From Ardenticatenaceae bacterium (GTDB lineage: Bacteria > Chloroflexota > Anaerolineae > Promineifilales > Promineifilaceae), in NCBI GenBank assembly GCA_020634245.1, contig JACKCC010000013.1:1-64000 (forward strand): a stretch of 64,000 bases of DNA, given 5' to 3'. This document shows positions 51,523 to 60,234 of the stretch, piece after piece (position 1 is the stretch's first letter; each line of letters begins with the position of its first letter). The position numbers were made by a program, and so were the translations under genes. The notes below the pieces were generated by a model. That model was not told the origin of the DNA. It did no database searches and saw only the letters and a program-made list of their open reading frames with translations.

Positions 51523-52919
51523 AAACAGCCTTTTTAAGCCGGGAACCGGCGCTGAAATCAACAGAATTTGTGGGGCGGCAGGCTGAAATCGAATGGATAG
51601 CTGATAAATTGAGCCGCCAAATACCGCAAAATTGCAATCTGGTGGGCGAGCCGCGCAGCGGCAAAACTTCCTTGCTGTACCAGGTGTACGAACGGCAAAT
51701 CGGGCTGCCACCTGGGGAAAATGGACTATACCTCTGGCTGCGGCTGGCTGAACTCCCCCAACATGATTCGTTAAGTTTTTGGCGGCTATTGGCCAAAAAA
51801 CTGTGCAAAGCCCAGGTTAAGGCCGGTTTGCTGCCGGAGATGACCATCCCTACCGACAACGTGGACGACTTGTTTGACGCCCTGGATGACTGTCTGGAAA
51901 CGTTGCTGGAAGAAGCCGGTTTAGAGCGGTTGGTGGTTTTAATTGATGATTTTGATTTTTTAGTGCATGAACAGGGTATTGGCAAACGGGATCTGGATTG
52001 GCTGCGGGCGTTGGCGACACGGTACGGCCGTTCCCTGGCCTTCGTCATTTCCAGCACCGACTCCCTGGTTAAACTCACCGATCCGCTAACCGGGCCGGCC
52101 GATGTGTCGCCGTTCGCCAATTTGTTTCACAATTTTCAGTTGGGGCTGCTGGATCGAACCGAAGCGGAATCGTTATGCCGTCAGGCGGCTGAGATTGAGC
52201 AGGTTCCCTTTTCCGATGGCGACGTGGCCTTTTTGCTAACCGAAGCCGGCCGCCATCCCGATTTACTCAAGATTGCCTGCGGTTATTTGCTGACTGCGCG
52301 GCGCGAAGGCATCGAAAATACTGCATCAAAAGTGACCGGGGATGTCCGTCTGGATGATCGCGTGCGCTGGTTAAGTCTGCGGCTGCTCCAGCGGTGCTCT
52401 ACCGAAGAAACTGCCTTGCTGCATCAAATCGCCGCCAATCAGCCCGTTTCTTATACCATTTTGCTCAATCATCTAATCAAATTGGGTCTGGTTGAGATGC
52501 GCGGCGAACAGCCAACCCTGTTCAGTGAAGCATTTGGCTATTGGGTGCGGCAGGAGATCGAAGCCGTTGCAGGAGCAGTTGTTAATGGTGGGGAGACGGC
52601 GCCCTCGGCAGGCTTAGGCCAGACTGTGACCCCAACCACCCCGTTCTTCAACCATTTTCCCGACAAGCGACAAGTCAAAATCGAGGGACAAATCGTCGAT
52701 CTGACCCGATTGGAAAACCGGCTGCTAATTTACTTGAGCCAGCGAATGAATCAGGTCTGCACCACTCAGGAGCTGCTAAATAATGTTTGGGGATCAGGCA
52801 AAACAGAAGCTGTAGTAGAAAAAGGAATCAACCGTCTGCGCAAAAAAATCGAACAAGACCCCCAGCGACCGCGTTACATTCTCTCTGCCAGAGGCGAAGG
52901 CTACATCCTGCGCGATTGA
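51516..52919 (+). CDS. P-loop ATPase with C-terminal winged-helix DNA-binding domain
   Basis: Start at 51516 (MVKTAFLSREPAL), inside the stop of the RSH gene (ATGGTAA); 467 residues. Residues about 20-220 hold a STAND/ORC-like ATPase: EFVGRQAEIEW, Walker A GEPRSGKTS, Walker B LVVLIDDFDFL. A helical region follows. The last 95 residues form an OmpR/PhoB-type winged helix (LENRLLIYLSQRMNQVCTTQELLNNVWG, then EKGINRLRKKIEQDP and YILSARGEGYIL). It looks like an ATP-dependent transcription regulator without a receiver domain. With the upstream RSH-ATPase it forms a two-gene signal-to-transcription unit; the two ATPase domains are related in type and may hetero-oligomerise. Confidence 0.85.
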   Translation: MVKTAFLSREPALKSTEFVGRQAEIEWIADKLSRQIPQNCNLVGEPRSGKTSLLYQVYERQIGLPPGENGLYLWLRLAELPQHDSLSFWRLLAKKLCKAQVKAGLLPEMTIPTDNVDDLFDALDDCLETLLEEAGLERLVVLIDDFDFLVHEQGIGKRDLDWLRALATRYGRSLAFVISSTDSLVKLTDPLTGPADVSPFANLFHNFQLGLLDRTEAESLCRQAAEIEQVPFSDGDVAFLLTEAGRHPDLLKIACGYLLTARREGIENTASKVTGDVRLDDRVRWLSLRLLQRCSTEETALLHQIAANQPVSYTILLNHLIKLGLVEMRGEQPTLFSEAFGYWVRQEIEAVAGAVVNGGETAPSAGLGQTVTPTTPFFNHFPDKRQVKIEGQIVDLTRLENRLLIYLSQRMNQVCTTQELLNNVWGSGKTEAVVEKGINRLRKKIEQDPQRPRYILSARGEGYILRD

Positions 52920-52953
52920 CAAAAACCATTCCCACATCCAACCGAACACACCA

Positions 52954-52984
52954 GAATACAAAAGTCTTCCAGACTTTTGTATTC
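52954..52984 (+). terminator. Intrinsic terminator of the RSH operon
   Basis: A perfect 13-bp stem (52954-52966 with 52972-52984, loop TTCCA) followed by TTTCAATCTTTTT, 34 bp after the stop. It separates the operon from the SPFH promoter immediately downstream. Confidence 0.85.
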
Positions 52985-52998
52985 TTTCAATCTTTTTG

Positions 52999-53028
52999 TT
53001 GACACGGCAACCACTCTTGTGCTAAAAT
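52999..53028 (+). promoter_or_regulatory. Sigma-70-type promoter of the SPFH gene
   Basis: Perfect TTGACA at 52999-53004 and TAAAAT at 53023-53028, with an 18-bp spacer. Transcription would begin near 53035, giving a leader of about 150 nt. Confidence 0.8.
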
Positions 53029-53035
53029 GTCGCTA

Positions 53036-53187
53036 TAACGATAAAAAGATATTCGTAATATCGTTAAATCAAAAAATGGAGGTTATAAATTAAGGCCGAG
53101 ACGCACGAATATTAAGGCTAAATGATAGGGGGTTTATGGTCGCGGCTGATTATGCTGACGCATAATCAGTAGCAAAGAGAGGGTAAC
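53036..53187 (+). promoter_or_regulatory. Long structured leader of the SPFH gene
   Basis: The leader opens with two nested inverted repeats at the expected transcription start (TAACGATA/TATCGTTA at 53036-53066; GATATTCGTAATATC inside), an operator-like arrangement. It also holds a 9-bp hairpin (CTGATTATG at 53146-53154 with CATAATCAG at 53161-53169) close to the ribosome binding site. A short frame, ATG GTC ... TAA (MVAADYADA at 53135-53164), with an AGGGGGT before it could be a leader peptide. There is no known riboswitch core. Confidence 0.5.
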
Positions 53188-54006
53188 ATGCTACAAATAT
53201 GGGTACGGGTTCCAGAAATGGAAGTATGGACAAAATACAATCGGGAAACGAAGGCATTTGCAGGATACTTGCCACCGGGACGTCATTGGATCTTGCCGTG
53301 GGAACGGATTGGCGGAAAAATATCCACTCAGGCCAAAATGGTCGGTGGAAAATGCCTGAACACCCAAACAGAAGGTGGTATTACGGCCAATGTAGATTGG
53401 TCGGCAACATACAAAATTGTGCCTTCACAGATCAAACTCGATTTACGGTCAACAATGGCGCGGACATTGCCCGATTTCAGTGAAAAAATGGTTCGTTCGC
53501 ACGGCAACAACTGCGCTGCACGAGTCATTAGTGAACTGCCGGTTGCTGATTTAACCAATCACGGCAACCGAAGCCGTCTGGAGCGAAGGATTCGCCAACT
53601 GCTGGTAGAACGTTTACATCCATTCGGCATCCAGGTTTTTCGAGTGATGGTAACCGGGGTTGAACTACCGGCCAAAGTAGAAGCAACCTACCAGGCGGCG
53701 CATGAAAGAATCGTCCATGCTTACAGTGAAGCAGAGGCATTGGAACGGCTGCACCAGGCAGTAAGCAAGTTCTCCGATGCGGATATGGAACGTTTGGTGG
53801 TTCTGAAACAAGTGCATGCACTGGGCCAAAACGGTGTCACTATGTACATGCCGCCTATGATGACTTCTTTCCAATCTGGCATCCGGTCATATGGTGAGGC
53901 GCGTGATGGTGATGGACGTGACGGCCGTAAACCCAATGGACCATCTCCAAATCTATCAACCGGCAAAGACGGTGGTCACAGCGAGTGGCCTCCCGTAACA
54001 CATTAG
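53188..54006 (+). CDS. SPFH/Band 7 domain protein
   Basis: A 272-residue protein without signal peptide or membrane helix. Residues about 5-190 form an SPFH (stomatin/prohibitin/flotillin) domain: 'AFAGYLPPGRHWILPWERI', 'TQTEGGITANVDWSATYKI', 'ARTLPDFSEKMVRSHGNNCAARVISELPVADL' and 'HPFGIQVFRVMVTGVELPAKV'. A short coiled coil (AEALERLHQAVSKFSDADMERLVVLKQ) and a Gly/Asp-rich tail follow. SPFH proteins organise membrane microdomains, but without an anchor this one may scaffold other membrane proteins. It has its own promoter and a long leader, which suggests tight regulation. It lies next to the RSH-ATPase operon, and a functional link is possible but unproven. Confidence 0.85.
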   Translation: MLQIWVRVPEMEVWTKYNRETKAFAGYLPPGRHWILPWERIGGKISTQAKMVGGKCLNTQTEGGITANVDWSATYKIVPSQIKLDLRSTMARTLPDFSEKMVRSHGNNCAARVISELPVADLTNHGNRSRLERRIRQLLVERLHPFGIQVFRVMVTGVELPAKVEATYQAAHERIVHAYSEAEALERLHQAVSKFSDADMERLVVLKQVHALGQNGVTMYMPPMMTSFQSGIRSYGEARDGDGRDGRKPNGPSPNLSTGKDGGHSEWPPVTH

Positions 54007-54017
54007 ACATTTAATCC

Positions 54018-54055
54018 AAAACCGCACTGGCTAAACAATCGGCCGGTGCGGTTTT
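54018..54055. terminator. Bidirectional terminator between the SPFH and phospholipase D genes
   Basis: Perfect 10-bp arms AAAACCGCAC (54018-54027) and GTGCGGTTTT (54046-54055), with T runs on both strands. It serves the SPFH gene on the plus strand and the minus-strand gene ending at 54069. Confidence 0.85.
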
Positions 54056-54068
54056 GGCCTTTGACAAA

Positions 54069-56540
54069 TTATTCAACCAGTGTCCCCGGAGATGGGAACG
54101 CATTTTCGAAGAAATCGGCCGTGCAGTTGTCGGTATCGCGCCAGAATGGATTCCGCTCCAGGCTGGCATTCATGATGGTGATTAACGGACAAGCCGTTAC
54201 GCCGGGGTAGCTGCCGCTGCCATACGTCACCACGTCAATGACCTGATTGCTGGCGTTACGCAAAATTACTTCATCCCCCGAATTGCCCAATTGCAAATAC
54301 GTATTCGTGCTGCCCCAGGCGGGATCGTCGATGAGATTGGGAACGGCCGTACTCGTTTCCAAAATCTCAAAATCCGGGTTCTTACCAAATTCGGCAAAGA
54401 AGCCGGTGGCAGTCGTGGCAATAACCAGGGCGGTACGAGGAACCAGTGTCGTACCCGGCGGGAAACGGCGTACATCTTCAAAATCGGTGGGATTAACAGC
54501 ATCCCCCACGCTAAAACCGCTCAAATCGACATTGGCAGCAGTCGGATTGACCAGTTCGATGAACTCGGCGTCGTCCGTGCCGGGCGAATCATATAACACC
54601 TCACTGATGAGCAAATGGCCCGCCGGCCCGATATAGTTGTTCAAGATTAGGGGCAGGTAAACGCGGTAAGGCCAATCCCGGTTGAACATATCGGCCAAAA
54701 GCGCATACGCGCCGTCGGACTGGACTTGCAGCGCCAGTTCCCGGTTGGCCTTGTTGGAGGTTTCGGTGCCGTTGATGCTGCCAATGTGGATGGTGCCACG
54801 GCCGTTCACTTCCACCAGCACCATCTTGTTGTGAATGCCCAGCCCGGCCGGATTGCCCAACGCACAGTCCAGGTCCAGCCCTTCGTTTTGGGCGATGGCT
54901 TTGACGTAGGCGCAGGTGGCCGTGTTGCTGGCTGCATCCCCGTCATCAAAGTATTCATCCAACAGCAGCCGGACTTTCGCGCCGCGCCGGGCAGCCGCGA
55001 TGTAGGCTTCCAGCCGCGGATTAGGGTCGTTGGTAGGATTAGAGGAGGTTGCACCCCAATACGGCCGTTCATCCAACTGCTGCACCAAAACCATATCCCC
55101 CACCCCGGCCTGACCAACCAATCCCAACAAACCATCCTGATCGCGCAGGCTATTTTCCGGCGACTGGACTATTTCGAAGGCAAATTCGCCCGAAAAAGCT
55201 GCCGGATCGGGATAACGCACGGTGTAGGTGATGCCGCCGGTTTCCGGGTTGGGGATGAAACCGATGGGCGGCGCACCAACGGTGCTGGTGATGTCCACGT
55301 GATTCGTTGGGTCTAAATCAAGGTTAAAAATCTGTTGGATGTGGCTGACGACACCGGGCGCATCGGTAATGAGGACGACGCCGCGCCGTCCCCAGGAGCC
55401 GTCACTCTTGTCATCGTCGGGCAGGCTGTTGGGACTGAGATTTTCGCTACTGACGATCACTTTGGCGTCCTCGGTTTGGCTGTCGATGAGGATGAATTTG
55501 GCGTGGATGTAATCGTAGCGGTCATAAATTTTGTTGTCGCTGTCGTTAATCATCAGCCAGCAATGGGCGCCAACGGCTTCCAATTCCTGACAAATGTATT
55601 TTTCCTGGTCGGGCACACCGCCGGGCGGGCCGCCTTCCAGCAGGATGTTGATAGCCACGTTCCGATTGGCTGCCTGGATCAGGGCATCCATGATGGCCAG
55701 ATTTTCAAAGGTATGGGTTTCAATATCCAGACTAATCTGCGCCCGATTAATCTCGTTGACGATAGCCTGGTAAGCGTTGTCGGGAGCGATGGCTACGGTG
55801 AGTACGGCCGTTTCCGTCACCTGCGCCGTCATGAAAAATTCGTCCAAATTCCAGCCAGGGTACATGGTTTTTCGGCCGTTAATCACATCATCGGTTCCCT
55901 GCGCCCAGTCAGCAGCCGTGTTGGTATCGGGAACCGGCAACCCGGTAAACTGGCTGCGCCGCCGGTAGAGGATTTGGCCCTCTTGAGCGAATGCACCACC
56001 GCCGCTGTAGGGGTAAACGGCCGTACTGCTCCACTCGCTACCCCATTGACTGGTGACCACTCCCCCTTCGTAGACAAGCGCATCCACAACGTCTCCGGTT
56101 CCGTTTTGAAGATATACTTCATCCCCGGTATTAGAAAAGCCGGGCCAAGTCGTACTCGACAGGTTTGGGATGGCTGGGCTGCTGTCGGTCGCTTCAAAAT
56201 CAGGCGGAAAACCAAATTGGCGGGTAAACGATGTACCATTCCAGGCAACCCAGATGGTTTGATCAGCGAGCAGCGTTGTTCCCGGTGGAAAAGCAGCTAT
56301 CGTGTGGGTAATGTAATCATTCACCCGCCATCCGCCAATGTCTACCGCTGCGGCGCTGACATTCCACAGGCGCACCGCTTCATCATGATCACTTAATTCC
56401 AGACCATCGTAAAGAACGGCATCAATCAGAACAGTAGATACATTTCCAGCGGCGGTAAGATTGGGCAAAGTCGTGAAAAGGGATAAAAGCAAGGTGGGGA
56501 TTACGGCCGTAACCAATAACCAAAAGAAACGCTTGAACAT
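54069..56540 (-). CDS. Secreted phospholipase D-like protein with lamin-tail domains
   Basis: 823 residues with a signal peptide (FWLLVTAVIPTLLLSLFTTLP). An N-terminal lamin-tail (LTD) domain ('WNVSAAAVDIGGWRVNDY', 'GDEVYLQNGTGDVVDAL') is followed by a PLD superfamily core. This has a first HKD motif (HAKFILID in the YDYIHAKF segment) and a second one in variant form (HNKMVLVE, then GSINGT) with Glu for Asp. A second LTD domain ('NPTAANVDLSGFSVGDAVNPTDF', 'GDEVILRNASNQVIDVVTYGSG') forms the C-terminus. Such proteins are probably surface nucleases or phosphodiesterases. The variant second HKD leaves activity uncertain. Confidence 0.85.
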   Translation of the reverse strand: MFKRFFWLLVTAVIPTLLLSLFTTLPNLTAAGNVSTVLIDAVLYDGLELSDHDEAVRLWNVSAAAVDIGGWRVNDYITHTIAAFPPGTTLLADQTIWVAWNGTSFTRQFGFPPDFEATDSSPAIPNLSSTTWPGFSNTGDEVYLQNGTGDVVDALVYEGGVVTSQWGSEWSSTAVYPYSGGGAFAQEGQILYRRRSQFTGLPVPDTNTAADWAQGTDDVINGRKTMYPGWNLDEFFMTAQVTETAVLTVAIAPDNAYQAIVNEINRAQISLDIETHTFENLAIMDALIQAANRNVAINILLEGGPPGGVPDQEKYICQELEAVGAHCWLMINDSDNKIYDRYDYIHAKFILIDSQTEDAKVIVSSENLSPNSLPDDDKSDGSWGRRGVVLITDAPGVVSHIQQIFNLDLDPTNHVDITSTVGAPPIGFIPNPETGGITYTVRYPDPAAFSGEFAFEIVQSPENSLRDQDGLLGLVGQAGVGDMVLVQQLDERPYWGATSSNPTNDPNPRLEAYIAAARRGAKVRLLLDEYFDDGDAASNTATCAYVKAIAQNEGLDLDCALGNPAGLGIHNKMVLVEVNGRGTIHIGSINGTETSNKANRELALQVQSDGAYALLADMFNRDWPYRVYLPLILNNYIGPAGHLLISEVLYDSPGTDDAEFIELVNPTAANVDLSGFSVGDAVNPTDFEDVRRFPPGTTLVPRTALVIATTATGFFAEFGKNPDFEILETSTAVPNLIDDPAWGSTNTYLQLGNSGDEVILRNASNQVIDVVTYGSGSYPGVTACPLITIMNASLERNPFWRDTDNCTADFFENAFPSPGTLVE

Positions 56541-56737
56541 AGCTCCTCCAAACTAAACTGAATTGTTTGACCGAAACGCCATTCAAATGAATGGCCAATC
56601 TTTTATAACAATTTGGAGGGAAACTGGCAACAATTTTTTAGGAATACGCGGATTTTCAGTTTTCGCGCCAGTACAACTTCCCAGAAGCTGGTAAATCGTC
56701 TATTGAACCAGTGCAGCCCGGCTCAAAATCACCAAAT
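56541..56737. other. Spacer, nothing recognised
   Basis: Around 200 bp between the GlpD-like gene end and the start of the phospholipase D-like gene. It should hold the promoter of the latter, but I see no convincing motif. Confidence 0.4.
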
Positions 56738-58510
56738 TCAGCTTCCAGGAAGTTTGGTGATGGACCTTTGAAAACCCCTGCAGGAATATGTATCCTTCCG
56801 CCTGCGCCACCACAGCAAGGCTAAAACAAGCGCCATGAGGGTCAAAACGCCTGGCAGGATCACGGGTTTGGCAGGAAATCGAGGTGGCATTGGCTCTAAC
56901 TCTTCCCTCTGGGCCAACATCACCCGCCAATCCGGCACATCTTCCGGCAAACTGTAACTGCGCAGCCACAATGCCTGGTAAGCGGCTGCTTCTGCTTCCC
57001 ATTTAGCATTATCCCAGCCCAATTCCGGTTGGCAGATGGTCCGAATACGCGCCAGATAGCCCGCCCCCCCTTCTGGCAGCAGCAAGCCCAGCCGCACCCG
57101 CCGCAGCAGCAAATCATCCAGGTGAATCACACCTTCGGCCCGCGCTGCCCAGCGCAGTTCGGCCCACAAGTAGGGCGTGTCGGCGATGGGCGACAGCTCA
57201 TCCGGTTGGGCCGCAGCCAACAGCGTGGCGGCATCTTGTCCATAACGGCCCAGCAGACGGCGCTGGGTGAATTTGTCCAACTGCCCCGGCAGTTCAGAAG
57301 TTACCTGCTTCAAAACCGGCTGCTTATCATCCAATTCGGGCAAATCGGGAAAATGATGGCGGGCTGCTTTAAGCACATCCAGGGCGATGAGCCGGAACGT
57401 GGTCAGTTTACCGCCGGTGACGGTCAGCAGTCCATTTTCTTCCCAGACGACGTGATCGCGCGATTCCTCCGACGGATCGGCTTTGCCGCTGCCGATGACC
57501 GGCCGCACCCCGGCGAAGCTGGCCGTCACGTCCGCCAGCGTAATCCCCAACGATGGGAATTGGGATTCAATAGCGGCCATCAAATAGGCCACCTCGTCGG
57601 GAGTGATGCCCGGTTCTTCATCCAGCGCAGTTTTGTGGTCGGCGTCGGTCGTGCCAATGAGGGTGATGCCTTCCCAAGGGAAGATGAAAACCGGGCGTTG
57701 GTCCAGCGGATGCAAAAAACTGACCGCCTGAGCAACCGGTAAACGCCAACTGGGAAAAATGAGATGACTGCCGCGTAACGGCCGTATCTTCTCCTCCCCG
57801 CCCACCTGCCCCCGCAGCTTATCGGCCCAGGCTCCGGTGGCGTTGATAACCAGGCGAGCCGGAACGTCTTTCGTCTGGGTCGTCTCGTGGTCTTGCAGCC
57901 GGATGCCGGTGACCTGGCCCGTCTCATCTTGCAAGAGTTTTATGGCTTTGACGTAGTTAACGGCCGTGCCCCCATCGGCCACCGCTTCCCGAATCACCCG
58001 CAAAGTCAACCGGGCATCATCCGTCAACGCGTCACCGTAGCGGAAGCCGCCTTTCAAACCGCTGCCGGTCAAATGGGGGGCCATCATGCGGAAATCGGCC
58101 GGGCTGTAATATTCGTGGCTCCATTGCAAGGCCAGCAAATCGTAGACCGTCAGACCGGCTTCGTAAACCATTCGCCCCATCTTGTCGCCTTCGTAGGTGG
58201 CCAGCAAAAAGCCCAACGGATCAATCAGCCCCGGCCCTTCGGCCAAAAGCTGCTCCCGCTCCTGCACCGAGGCCATCGTCAGACCCAGTTTGCCTTCTTT
58301 GAGATAACGAAAGCCGCCGTGTACCAATTTGGACGACCGGCTGGACGTCCCCCAGGCAAAATCGCGCTGCTCAACCAGCAACACGCGCAGTCCCAGCCGC
58401 ACGGCCTCGCGCAAAATCCCCGCCCCGGTAATCCCGCCACCGACAATGACGATGTCCCAATCCTGGTCAAGATTTTGCCAAATTTTTGTCCGCCAGTTTT
58501 GTGTCCACAT
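56738..58510 (-). CDS. glpD: Glycerol-3-phosphate dehydrogenase, FAD-dependent, with C-terminal membrane helix
   Basis: The start at 58510 (MWTQNWRTKI) follows GGAGGCACTT; 590 residues. FAD-binding GxGxxG in IVIVGGGITGAGILREAVRLG, 'SSRSSKLVHGGFRYLKEGKL' (the DAO/GlpD signature) and the GlpD C-terminal domain ('LWAELRWAARAEGVIHLDDLLLRRVRLGLLL'). It oxidises glycerol-3-phosphate to dihydroxyacetone phosphate and passes electrons to quinone. An extra hydrophobic segment, VLTLMALVLALLWWRRR, followed by about 20 residues, would anchor it in the membrane, which is not usual for GlpD (a peripheral protein). It is the last gene of the operon fadR-type regulator, ADPS-like oxidase, glpD. Confidence 0.9.
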   Translation of the reverse strand: MWTQNWRTKIWQNLDQDWDIVIVGGGITGAGILREAVRLGLRVLLVEQRDFAWGTSSRSSKLVHGGFRYLKEGKLGLTMASVQEREQLLAEGPGLIDPLGFLLATYEGDKMGRMVYEAGLTVYDLLALQWSHEYYSPADFRMMAPHLTGSGLKGGFRYGDALTDDARLTLRVIREAVADGGTAVNYVKAIKLLQDETGQVTGIRLQDHETTQTKDVPARLVINATGAWADKLRGQVGGEEKIRPLRGSHLIFPSWRLPVAQAVSFLHPLDQRPVFIFPWEGITLIGTTDADHKTALDEEPGITPDEVAYLMAAIESQFPSLGITLADVTASFAGVRPVIGSGKADPSEESRDHVVWEENGLLTVTGGKLTTFRLIALDVLKAARHHFPDLPELDDKQPVLKQVTSELPGQLDKFTQRRLLGRYGQDAATLLAAAQPDELSPIADTPYLWAELRWAARAEGVIHLDDLLLRRVRLGLLLPEGGAGYLARIRTICQPELGWDNAKWEAEAAAYQALWLRSYSLPEDVPDWRVMLAQREELEPMPPRFPAKPVILPGVLTLMALVLALLWWRRRKDTYSCRGFQRSITKLPGS

Positions 58511-58562
58511 AAGTGCCTCCGTGATTCGTGATACGTGATGCGTAAAATTCACGAATCACGCA
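58511..58562. repeat. Inverted repeat between the ADPS-like and GlpD genes
   Basis: The motif GTGATTCGTGATACGTGATG and its near-complement ATCACGCATTACGCATCAT form a hairpin in the 52-bp spacer. It is related to the repeat at 18360-18402 and to spacer sequences near 33780. It does not obviously block read-through. Confidence 0.55.
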
Positions 58563-60161
58563 TTACGCATCATCTAACAGCTTGCCCGGATTCATGATGC
58601 CCACCGGATCAAACCTACGGCTCAAATCGGCCAGGGCCGCCATGCCTAGTTCGCCCTTTTCGGCGGGCAGGTAGGGAGCATGATCGGCGCCGACGCCGTG
58701 CTGGTGGCTGATGGTGCCGCCGTGCTGGACGATGGCCTGGGATGCGGCCGTTTTCAGCGTTTGCCAGCGGGCAAAGGTTTCGTCAGGATCGGCCGCCAAC
58801 CGGAAGAGGTAGGTGGTGTAGATGCTGGCCCCGGTCGGATAAACGTGGGAGAGATGGGTGAAGACGTGGACTTTTTCATCCCAATCGGCCAGTCCGGGGC
58901 GCAGGGCGGCTTCGATGGCGTCGAGGGCTGCGGGAACGGATTGCCAGGATACGGCCGTTTCCAATGTATCCACCCCATACCCCAACGACCACAGCGTGTT
59001 GCGCAGGTAGGGTGTATGGAAGCGCCCCTTGTGCCATTGGCTGCCAAAGGTGCGCCCTACGTGGACGCCGCCCTGCTCGCCGGTGATGGCCAGCGCCGCT
59101 TTGCGGGCCATTTTGACCAGGGCGTCGCTGCCGGTAAAGCCCAGCAGCAGCATACATTTCCCCTCGTCGATGCCGCGCAGAGACAGCAGCCGTTCCAGCG
59201 TGCCAATGAGCACCTCGTGACCGGCCAGGGCCAATGTCGTTGCTGTCTCAACAGATGTACTCATGCGCAGCAGCGACAGCGGCAGTTTTGATTGGACGAT
59301 TTGTCGGACGGCGACCATACCTGCTGCAAAATCGGGGAAAAAGACAGCGTGAAAATCTTCCCGCTCCGGCAGCTGCGTGACGCGCACGGTGGCCTCGGTG
59401 AGGATGCCCAGCCGACCTTCGCTGCCCAAAATCATCTGGCGCAAATCCGGCCCGGCGGCGGAAGCGGGATGGGGCAGCATTTCCAGCGCCCCGGCCGGTG
59501 ATTCCACGTGTCCACCGGCGAACAGGTCTTCGATACGGCCGTAGCCCAACGACTGCTGCCCACTGGAACGGGTAGCCACCCAGCCGCCCAGAGTGGACAG
59601 TTCAAACGACTGGGGGAAATGGCCCAGGGTGAAACCCCGCGCCCGCAGTTTGGCTTCCAAATCCGGCCCCTGGATGCCTGCGCCAAAGGTGGCCAGATGG
59701 CTGGTCTCGTCAAAGCGGCGCAGCCGATTGAGCCGCCCCAAATTGACGGTGAGGACGGGCGCTTCACCCTCCGGCGGGTTGATGTGGCCGACGACGCTGG
59801 TGCCGCCGCCATAGGGAATCAACCGCGCGCCAACGGATCGGGCAAACTGGATGATCTGGCGTACTTCGTCATCGTTAGTGACGTGGGCGATGCCGTCGGG
59901 GTAGGTGGGGATACGGCCGTACCTTACCGCCAGCCAATCGGGAAAACTCTGCCCCCGGGCGTGGCGCAGCCGCTGGATTGGTTCTGTTGTAATCAGTGGA
60001 TGCTGTGGCAAACGCGAATCGGGCACAGCGGCCAGCACATCTTCCAATCGGGCGTCCTGGAGCGGCGTGCCCGGCCCTACCCATTCATTCAAAATCGCCG
60101 CCGCACTCTCCGGCAGCGGATAATCAACTGTATCGTCTCCCCATCCGTTCCAGCGGCGCAT
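58563..60161 (-). CDS. FAD-linked oxidase of the alkyldihydroxyacetonephosphate synthase (ADPS) type
   Basis: A 532-residue protein. The PCMH-type FAD domain (VRQIIQFARSVGARLIPYGGGTSVVGH), the 'GFTLGHFPQSFELSTLGGWVATRSSGQQSLGYGRIEDL' segment and the C-terminal 'GTISHQHGVGADHAPYL' (the conserved His-rich cap motif) all match the ADPS family rather than glycolate or lactate oxidase. In eukaryotes ADPS makes ether lipids; in bacteria related proteins often act on glycerol-derived compounds. The pairing with GlpD, which makes DHAP from glycerol-3-phosphate, would supply the ADPS precursor pathway. Substrate not proven. It is regulated with the FadR-type gene upstream. Confidence 0.85.
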   Translation of the reverse strand: MRRWNGWGDDTVDYPLPESAAAILNEWVGPGTPLQDARLEDVLAAVPDSRLPQHPLITTEPIQRLRHARGQSFPDWLAVRYGRIPTYPDGIAHVTNDDEVRQIIQFARSVGARLIPYGGGTSVVGHINPPEGEAPVLTVNLGRLNRLRRFDETSHLATFGAGIQGPDLEAKLRARGFTLGHFPQSFELSTLGGWVATRSSGQQSLGYGRIEDLFAGGHVESPAGALEMLPHPASAAGPDLRQMILGSEGRLGILTEATVRVTQLPEREDFHAVFFPDFAAGMVAVRQIVQSKLPLSLLRMSTSVETATTLALAGHEVLIGTLERLLSLRGIDEGKCMLLLGFTGSDALVKMARKAALAITGEQGGVHVGRTFGSQWHKGRFHTPYLRNTLWSLGYGVDTLETAVSWQSVPAALDAIEAALRPGLADWDEKVHVFTHLSHVYPTGASIYTTYLFRLAADPDETFARWQTLKTAASQAIVQHGGTISHQHGVGADHAPYLPAEKGELGMAALADLSRRFDPVGIMNPGKLLDDA

Positions 60162-60175
60162 GATTCCTCCTTGCA

Positions 60176-60234
60176 GAGGTGAAAGGGTGAAGGGGTGCAG
60201 AGGTGAATGAACTCGCCTCTGCCCCTCAGACCCT
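60176..60234. repeat. GGTGAAAGGGTG-type low-complexity spacer
   Basis: GGTGAAAGGGTGAAGGGGTG followed by CAGAGGTGAATG, with a complementary CTCTGCCCCTCAG part. It resembles 13985-14015 and the uvrA insertion. It separates the regulator and the ADPS-like gene. Confidence 0.6.
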
